A program made the translations under genes and the position numbers. A stretch of 64,000 nucleotides of DNA from Aedes albopictus (lineage: Eukaryota; Arthropoda; Insecta; Diptera; Culicidae): the NCBI RefSeq assembly GCF_035046485.1, contig NC_085137.1:374976706-375040705 (forward strand). Direction: 5' to 3'. The notes under the pieces are model-generated. The model was not told the origin of the DNA. It made no database searches and saw only the letters and a program-made list of their open reading frames with translations. Shown one piece after another: positions 57,014 to 64,000 of the stretch (positions within the stretch are counted from its first letter, which is position 1; each line of letters begins with the position of its first letter).

Positions 57014-57379
57014 TTTTCCATACAAAATAATTATGTTTAAGGATCAAAATCTCTTTTTCTAGCGATTCGATTGTTATGGAATTTTGTCTGCAACCTTAGA
57101 ATAACTAGAATTTTGGCTATAAATATAAATCATCATCCATGAAAACGTTTATATCGACTTTTCAGATTCAAATAAATATAAAGAAACGTATTTCCATATA
57201 AAAATGTGTCTTTATATTTATTTGAATCTGGAAAGTCGATATGAACGTTTTCATGGATGATGATTTATATTTCTAGCCAAAATTCTAGTTATTCTAAGGT
57301 TGCAGATAAAATTCCATAACAATCGAAGCGCTAGAAAAAGAGATTTTGATCCCTAAACATGATTATTTTGTATGGAAAA
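57014..57379. repeat. 366-bp hairpin: 171-bp arms, 24-nt loop
   Basis: The arms 57014-57184 and 57209-57379 are near-perfect inverse copies. TTTTCCATACAAAATAATTA, GGATCAAAATCTCTTTTTCT, CTAGAATTTTGGC and TCAAATAAATATAAAGA on the left are each mirrored on the right with few mismatches. No flanking duplication was clear. As RNA it would make a dsRNA stem of about 170 bp, long enough for Dicer-2. It may be a foldback MITE or a locally duplicated inverted segment. Confidence 0.88.
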
Positions 57380-57447
57380 CGGCTCTGTCTTTATTCTTAT
57401 TTCTCGCACTGTATAAGGCATCTATAAAAACTAACAGGTATATACAT

Positions 57448-57515
57448 AAAGGGTGTCCACGGTGAAATTGGCACACAGAAAATATTGTATAACTTTTGAT
57501 TGCTTTCCAGAGTGT
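57448..57515 (+). mobile_element. Fragment of the GGTGTCCACG element
   Basis: AAGGGTGTCCACGGTGAAAT and CACACAGAAAATATTGTATA with ACTTTTGATT match the left end of the element at 44948-45841. Only about 70 bp are kept. Confidence 0.7.
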
Positions 57516-57539
57516 TTTTCAAAAATATCTGTTATATTT

Positions 57540-58200
57540 ACTCCAGAGGTTCCTCTGGGTATGACACCACTGATTCGGGGAATTTATCGGCAATTTATTC
57601 ATATTTCCAGAAATTCCTGGACATATTCGTGCGGAAGTTTTAAATAGAATCTCAAGAGCAGTTCCTGAAGAAATCTCTGGTGAATTTTCAGAAGAAATTA
57701 CTATAATTAGCATATTTGGCATATTTCAGAGAAATTATTGGCATTAATTTCAGTTCTATAGAGCGGCGATGAAGAAATACCAGAACGTATTTCTGAAGGA
57801 ATTTCTCGAAAGTTTTCTAAAGGAACCATTGGAAGAATTTATGGAAGAATCTTTGAAAGATTTTTTAAAAGAATCCCTGTATAAATGTTTGAAAAATTTT
57901 GATGATATTTCCAAAGAATTTTGTAAACGAGTTCCTCGAAATGTTTTTATAAGAATTCCTGAGTAAGTTTCAAAAGAAACCCATTGAAATCTAACTAAAA
58001 TATTTTTGGAGAAAAACATAAAAGAATATTTAAAGGTACCCCTGGAAAAATATCTTGAAGAATCTCTGCCAGCATATCTAAACAAAAATACCGATGGAGG
58101 TACTTCTGAAAGAAGCCTTGTAAGGAATCAAAACCAAATTGTTGAAGTAGTTTACGAAGTAATCCTTGGATTTATTTTGGAAGACATCCAAGGAAGATTT
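57540..58200 (+). repeat. 12-bp-period degenerate array, block E1
   Basis: A textbook stretch begins near 57790: TATTTCTGAAGG-phased 12-mers GAAGGAATTTCT, CGAAAGTTTTCT, AAAGGAACCATT, GGAAGAATTTAT, GGAAGAATCTTT and GAAAGATTTTTT. Its 65-residue frame reads as LKEFLESFLKEPLEEFMEES-like tetrapeptide repeats, but this is the shadow of the DNA period. Before about 57770 the phase is weaker. Confidence 0.8.
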
Positions 58201-58203
58201 TGT

Positions 58204-58372
58204 GGCTTCGTGGCCGTGCGGATTGTGTCACCAAGCATTTAGTCACGTCGTGCTGGGAAGTGCGGGATCGATTCCCGCCGCAGCTGTCAGAAGAAGTTCT
58301 CGGCTGTGCCTCTGGGCGTTGCATGCTAGTCCGTTGTCTAGTGTCGTGCTTCCTCCAAAGAGCAAATAGCTC
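58204..58372 (+). mobile_element. tRNA-derived SINE in the 12-bp array
   Basis: It opens GGCTTCGTGGCCGTGCGG (A-box region), followed by a B box GGATCGATTCC at about 58265-58275 (one change from consensus), and ends near AAATAGCTC. The head resembles that of the SINE at 52132-52213, so it is probably the same superfamily. AAGGAAG occurs on both sides (about 58190 and 58374), a possible short duplication. Frames across it are not genes. Confidence 0.7.
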
Positions 58373-61000
58373 AAAGGAAGCATTGGAAGAAATCTCTAGG
58401 GACATTTCTAGAAATATCCTTGAAAGAACTTCTGAAGTAAATTTTGGAAGAACTTCAGATGAAGTTTGTGGAAGATTTTCTGGAGGATCTTTCGATTTTT
58501 ATTTTGAAGGATTGTTAAAAGCTCTCTTGAAGGAATCCGTGCATCATTTTTGGGAAAAAAAATATCAAACGGATTTCTGAGAAATTCTATAAAGGAATTT
58601 TGAAGGTTACTCATGAAAACTTTTCCAGAGAAATTCGTGGAAAAATTTCTGGAGGATCCTCTAACGGAAATTCTGATGCATATTCTAGAGGACATTCTAA
58701 AGCAATCCATGGAAGATGTTCTACAACAAATATCGCAGGTAGACTTTCCTACCTTCTAAGGAAAGTTTAATGAAAAAGGTAATTTCAGGGATAATCTCCA
58801 GAAAACTTTGGAAAAAAAATCCCAAAGCAAACTAAGATTCATTTAATGAAAGCAATGGAATTCCTGAAGGAGTTCTGAGATAAATCTCCGGAGGAATTTC
58901 TTGAAGAATTTCTTAAAACTTCCCTGGAATATTTTCTGAAGGGAGAACTGGAGGAATATCTGGAGAATTTTTAGAGAATTTGAAAGAATTCGACGAAACG
59001 AAATGGCGTTAAAAAAATCTATTTTGCCTTTTTTCTAAAGAAATTCTTGAATGAATACCTGCAGAAAATCCTTGGGAATCCCCTAGAATTTCTCAAGCTA
59101 ATTTAGAAAAATTCCTGAAAAATCGCTCAAAGAAATCCTGGAGGAAACTGTGAACGTCGAAGAATTTCTGAATAAACCGCTAAAGAAATTTCCAAAAGAA
59201 TTCTTGGAAGAATCGCTGAATTGTTATTTTAAGAAATCTAAATGTCGCAAGAAATTTCCAAAGGATTTCTAAAGAAATCACTTGAAGATTTTCTGAACAA
59301 ACCCCAGGAGGAAATTCTGAAGGTATCCACTAAAAACTGTCCCAAGAACTCTTGTAGAAATTTCTGTAGCAATTTTTCGAAGATTTTTCTGAAAGAATAC
59401 CCGAGGAATTTCTGAAGAATCCATATAGAAATCATCACATGAATTTGTGGACGGATTTCAGAAGCGAAGGGGTTAAAGAGTTTATGGAAGAATAATTCGA
59501 GGAATTCCCAATTTTTATAGTTTTATAGAACAATCACTGTGGGAATTTCCAAAAAAAAATCCATGGAAGATTTTCCGAGAGAATTCCCAGAGGGGTTTCT
59601 GAATTAATCTGAGGATGCATTACTGTGGAAATCCTTGGAATGGTTTCTAAAGGAAATCTTAGAAAATTATCTCAGTCTCATAATTTCAGAACTTAACTCT
59701 GGAGAAATTTTTAAATTTTACGAAGGAGTTTCTGGAAAAAAAACATGCAAGACTTTCAGAAGGAATACCTGAAATGAAATTGTTGAAGGATTTTAATGAA
59801 AGATTTCTGAAAGCAATCCCTAGAGGGTATGCGAAAGATCTCCGTGTAGCAATATCGGAAAAAATTCATTCAATATTTTCTAAAAGAGTTCCTGTGGAAA
59901 TTTATCTTGACAACATTAAATAAAATTCCGGAGGAATCCTTGGAGGATTTGCTAAAACAGTTGTTAGTAGATTTCATGAAAAAACCCCTGGAAGATTTTT
60001 TTGAGGAATCTCTGGAAGAACTTCTAAGCAGAGGTATTTCCCAAGGACCCTTGGAAGATTTTAGAAGCAGATCTCTGGAAGAAATTCTTAAGAAACTCTA
60101 AGAGGTTTTTCTCAAAGGAGAGTTTCTTAAAGAACCCCTGGAAGATTTTTTAGAGAATTTCTTGATGAATTTCTTATAAAATCAGTGAAAGCTTTTCAAT
60201 AAGAACCAGTGCAGTGGAGTGATTTTTGACGGTATCCCTGGAGGATTTTTAAACCGAATCCATGAGACTCGCTAGAGGAATTTCTGCAGAAAACTCGCGA
60301 TGAATTTTTTAAACAAAAATCTTGTATAAATTTGTCATGAAATTTTTAAAGGATTTTTAAAGGATTTATTGAACGAATCCTTGAAGAAAATTTCCGAATG
60401 AGTCCCTGAAAGAGTTTTTGAAAGAATCCCTCAAAAATTTCTGAAATTTCTGGATCCTAGGAAGATTTTTTGGTAACGATCTCTAAAGAAAACTCTTAAG
60501 GAATTCATGTATGATTTCCAGATCGAGTATTCGAAGAAACTATACCCCCCCCCCCCCTTCTCTCCTCTATAACGCAGTTTTGTATGGAAATCCCTAAACT
60601 TTTGTAACGCTTGGCCCTTTGTGGCTGAAGAAATTTTTAAGTAAAATCTGAAGAATGCTTCCAAATGATTCAAAGGATAAATGTTGAATGAATCCGTGTG
60701 GATAACTAGAAGAGTCCTTGGGAAAATTTTCCCCTGCAGAAACTTCTGGAAGAATATTTGAAAATATTTCTGTTAACCACCAGAAAAATCCATGAAAAGT
60801 TTTCTGAAGGAGCCCTTTGAAAAAAAAAATATATATAGAGAAATTACTGAAAAAAAAAAATCCCTGGACCAGTTTCCGAACGAATTCTTGGAAAGACTTC
60901 ACAATTTTCCCCACGGATTTTCTAAAGGAATCCCTGGATAATTTTTGAAGAAACATCGGGAAAATATATGAAAGTATCTGTAGTAGAACTTCAGATGGAA
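58373..61000 (+). repeat. 12-bp-period degenerate array, block E2
   Basis: About 2.6 kb in plus orientation with 12-mers such as GGAGGAATTTCT, TGAAGAATTTCT and GGAAGATTTTCT. A C-run (about 60545-60557) and A-runs near 60820-60862 interrupt it. It fades at about 61000. Confidence 0.83.
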
Positions 61001-61090
61001 TCTGATGGAAGATGGAAGACATCCCACTCACATAATTGTTCATACCTTTAGAGGGGCAAAGAATAATTCGAGATCACACATATATATGTA

Positions 61091-61563
61091 TTAGGGTGGG
61101 TCAAGGTTGTAAGGAAATTTTTAAAATGGGTCAGAATCTATCAAATCAAAGTTTTAGGCACCATTTGTGGTCCTCAATACCTGTAAAAAATTTGGGCTTG
61201 ATTGATTCAGCCAACATTTTGCACATCGCGATTAAAGTTTGTATGGGATTTTACATGGTAAACATATTTTTTTTTTTTGTCGGATATGTCGAATAGCTTT
61301 GCCGAAGACCACAAACCGATCCGATGCATGTGTAAACTTAGGAGTACTAAGGTTCAACTAACACTCTAGGGCATTTGGGGAAATACTACGGTCGATTGAA
61401 TGAAATACATCGTTTTTCCATAGTAAGTCCCATACAAACTTTGAAGGGCTTGTGCAGTCTCAATTTTCAATCAAATGAGCTCAAATTTTGGAAGAATGCT
61501 TAGAATCTGATTACGAATCGAATAAGCGGTGTGGAGCAAAAACGATTTTTTGAACCACGCTAA
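61091..61563. mobile_element. TA-flanked MITE, 473 bp (TTAGGGTGGGTCAA ends)
   Basis: The left end TTAGGGTGGGTCAA at 61091 and the inverted right end TTAGCGTGGTTCAA ending at 61563 are flanked by TA (61089-61090 and 61564-61565). The interior holds common MITE words (GCTTTGCCGAAGACC, AGTCCCATACAAACTTTGA). No ORF. Similar TTAGGGTGG words occur at about 39852 and 40023. Confidence 0.7.
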
Positions 61564-61574
61564 TATTCACTTCC

Positions 61575-62480
61575 CCAGATACATCTGGTTTGGGAACCAC
61601 TGGCCCCGATAGAGTGCGTTCGAATCTTCACGACCAGCCCAGCCAGTGCAGTGTGTGGCTGTGCCCAATCAACATATCAATTTCCATACCAGGCCGCCGC
61701 GTGCGGTTCGGCAAGGTACTTTGCGAATGCTCAAGAGCGCCTCACCGACCGTCGCGTCGTCCGCCCGGACCAAGTTCAAAATGCGTCAAGAATTTGCAAT
61801 CAACTGTCATATTAAATCCATCACTTTTACGACCAACTGCTGAGTGGTGCGTCATGTGGGGTGGCACCTAGGTAGCAAGTAGCAACCTGCAGTAAGGTAC
61901 CTACGTGCACGTATGAATTGGCTTTGGCCAGTTTTTTTTTTTCGTTTTCGTTGGAACAAATCTGATCACTGAACCGAGTGAGCTTAGATAGAAAGAGCAC
62001 GCTTCTCGCTTCCACTATAAAGCTAGTCAGTCGGATCGGCGACGGTGGCGGTGGTCAGTTCGTTATAAAGTTAGATCAACTAAAGTGAGTGCGGTGCGGC
62101 CGGTGAGACCGGGGCTCGCTCAAGGTGAACGGTTGCAATATTATATGGGAATACGCGTGAAACGCATGCATGCTAACGAGGTTGCACTTTAACGAAGAAT
62201 GAAGTTGCAACGTGATCAACGGCGACGACGACGACGGCGTGAAATGATGCATACAAATTTGCGTGTTTTTTTTTTTTTCTTATGGCACTGCTGTGGCTTA
62301 TGGTAAGGTTCACATGGGTGATTTGTATTCCGATCGAACAGGGTAGGAACTTCAATGTGAGATATGCGAAAATGAAGGTGTGCTGCTTGATCATTCTAGG
62401 TTGAGTGCTGCCGTCACGATTTATGTGCGAATAAGATTTACTAAGTCGGATCGAGAGAATTAACAGTTGAGAGTTGTTTA
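61575..62480. promoter_or_regulatory. GC-rich island with possible core promoter
   Basis: After a hAT-end-like word at about 61581-61601 comes GC-rich, TE-poor sequence. On the plus strand, CTATAAAG lies at 62015, an initiator-like TCAGTT at 62055, and AAAGTGAGT (splice-donor-like) at about 62092. Together these would make a short non-coding first exon. The TATA-to-initiator distance (about 41 bp) is longer than the usual ~30 bp, which weakens the case. TCAGTC at 62028 is too close. No coding frame is convincing. Confidence 0.3.
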
Positions 62481-62578
62481 ACAATTTTATTACTAGGGGA
62501 ATGACTGACTATACCTTCATTGAATGAAATTTATTCCCTCAGTTAGTAATTGGTTCTGCAGCTTATCTTCAGTAGTTA

Positions 62579-62947
62579 CAGTGACCCCACACCGATGAAT
62601 CACCTTAATTTAGTACACTATTTATGAATCACCATGTCTCGCGCTTAGTATCATACGGGCGTATCTACAATGATCGATTTCTCTTCATCGATTTTCTCTT
62701 TCATTAATAACTTTGCCAGTAAATCATTTTCGGTTATTTTTGTTGTTTAAGATGCTAGTCCTAGTCGTCCTTCACCGAAATACACCGAGAGATCATCCGA
62801 ATATTGGTCGTATTTTCCGGAATACTCCGAAGAGAAAATCGATGAAGAGAAGTCGATCATTGTAGATACTAAACGCGAGATGTTGATCAAATGAGTGATC
62901 CATAAACGGTGGTCATTTTTGCCGATTCATAAATTGTGGGGTCACTA
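62579..62947. mobile_element. Foldback MITE, 369 bp (CAGTGACCCCACA ends)
   Basis: The ends CAGTGACCCCACACC and, inverted, TAGTGACCCCACAATT are flanked by TA (62577-62578 and 62948-62949). A second inner inverted pair is strong: TCTACAATGATCGATTTCTC and TTCATCGATTTTCTCTT (about 62669-62711) mirror the stretch at about 62825-62870. Non-coding. Confidence 0.65.
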
Positions 62948-62949
62948 TA

Positions 62950-63289
62950 ATTACACTCTTAGGGGCTGTCAATTAATTGCATATGATAATTTTATCGACT
63001 TTTAAACGCCTTCTCTCCTTCGAAAGAATGTTTTGAACATAAGTCTCTCATTTTTATGTATATCACGTTAAAATCGGGTAGATGATATTGACGACCTGAG
63101 TAATACTCATGTCCTACATGAGCTTATAACTAAAGTTGGTCATAGAGAAGTTGTTAAACTCATGTGTTAGCTGTGTGTAACTCGGGCAACAACCTCATTC
63201 ACGACACCTGGAAAATGTATTCACGTTTACCCTGCTGAAGGGCTACGCTAGGGTTAATGCATCCGTTATGACCGATTTTGCAGTATACT
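62950..63289. other. No gene seen
   Basis: Mixed AT-rich sequence with no paired repeats or convincing frames. Confidence 0.35.
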
Positions 63290-63893
63290 ATAGTGACAAA
63301 CTGATCTCTAGTTAAAACGGAACTGTTCCATTGTTTAATAATAAAAATATTTTCAGTTTTCGAAATTTTTGACAGTTTGTTAGAACAAGCAGAGATTTGG
63401 TAGTTTCAACATAAAATAATGGATTGTTTTGAACAACTGCACTTTTGCCACTAACAAAGCCGGACTGTGATTGGGTTGGTGGAAGTAACTCCTGCGGCAG
63501 CTCGGAAATATATTTTTAGACGCTCGGCAAGCGGATAGAAAGGAGAACGAATAACAAAAAATACAAAAAGGCGAAACTGATCAAATTATTGTGAAGCCAA
63601 ACCACCTGTGAGTTATCCATTACGGCCAAATCTGCACTTGAAAGTTACGGTGTGGATTTGCTACACCTTCCTCGTTATGGTGATGTTGGGGGAGGAGTTT
63701 TAAATATGGACGAATTTTAAATGAATTTTAAACGAATGAAGTTCCTGAAGTTATATGGAATGATGGTAATTGGTTCTTTTCGTCAATAAACAGTAAGACA
63801 GAACAAACAATATAACTTTGGAATAAGTCAATTCTCCGTTTGAAAATCAACCATGAGTTTTGTTATTTTAAACAAGCATAATTTTTCTGCGCT
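63290..63893. mobile_element. Repeat element, copy 2 of the 28.2-kb family
   Basis: Same orientation and order of words as 28290-28909, with many substitutions and small indels. The left ~70 bp, including the CACGCAGAAAAAT end, is absent. The right end (TTTTTCTGCGC) is close to copy 1. The two copies are 35 kb apart. Confidence 0.7.
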
Positions 63894-64000
63894 TGGGTAT
63901 CGTCTATAAAAGTGTACTTAATATAAATTAATGCAGCAACTGCTGATGAAATGTTGTGACTTTACCTTTTTTGATTCAGTCAGAAGAAGACCACATTTAA

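Overview
The window looks like intergenic or large-intron DNA of a culicine mosquito, most likely Aedes (Ae. aegypti type). It is AT-rich and packed with nested transposable elements (TEs). It carries a Feilai-like tRNA-SINE, an I-clade retrotransposon resembling MosquI, LOA/R1-type non-LTR remains, and many TA-flanked MITEs. Apart from the retrotransposon, no complete host gene is visible. One short candidate first coding exon (minus strand, about 18.39-18.63 kb) and three GC-rich, TE-poor islands (about 18.6-19.4, 29.5-30.9 and 53.7-54.7 kb, plus 61.6-62.4 kb) are the best candidates for host gene or regulatory sequence.

Layout. 0-4.8 kb: small palindromic MITEs, then a long-TIR element split by a non-autonomous hAT element with an exact 8-bp target duplication. 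4.86-13.49 kb: a long-TIR, TA-flanked element (Tc1/mariner-like ends) whose right arm is split by a full-length I-clade retrotransposon (6985-13235, minus strand). That retrotransposon has a perfect 15-bp target duplication, an A-tail and two uninterrupted ORFs, Gag-like ORF1 and EN-RT-RNase H ORF2, which overlap at ATGGATAA. 13.6-16.7 kb: a degenerate ~87-bp minisatellite broken up by three MITEs, one with a Tc1/mariner transposase remnant. 17.1-17.9 kb: a TA element holding a strong hairpin. 19.9-24.1 kb: a decayed LOA-type retrotransposon (plus strand). 24.1-28.9 kb: nested TIR elements and an R1-type fragment. 29.3 kb: a near-perfect 213-bp foldback. 31-36 kb: two tandem-repeat families (~150 bp and ~300 bp) interrupted by a MITE, a Feilai-like SINE and a 1.6-kb TA element.

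36.5-61 kb is dominated by a degenerate tandem array with a 12-bp period (plus-strand consensus near GAAGGAATTTCT), totalling roughly 11-12 kb in several blocks. It runs in plus orientation, flips to minus at about 54.8-56.9 kb and returns to plus. Blocks are separated by SINEs, MITEs, a 366-bp hairpin and GC-rich islands. 61-64 kb holds two TA MITEs, a GC-rich possible promoter and a second copy of the 28.2-kb repeat.

The only genes that plainly work together are ORF1 and ORF2 of the I-clade element: RNA binding, then target cleavage and reverse transcription. The most unusual structures are the 12-bp-period array and the long hairpins. All identifications are by eye; no database search was run.
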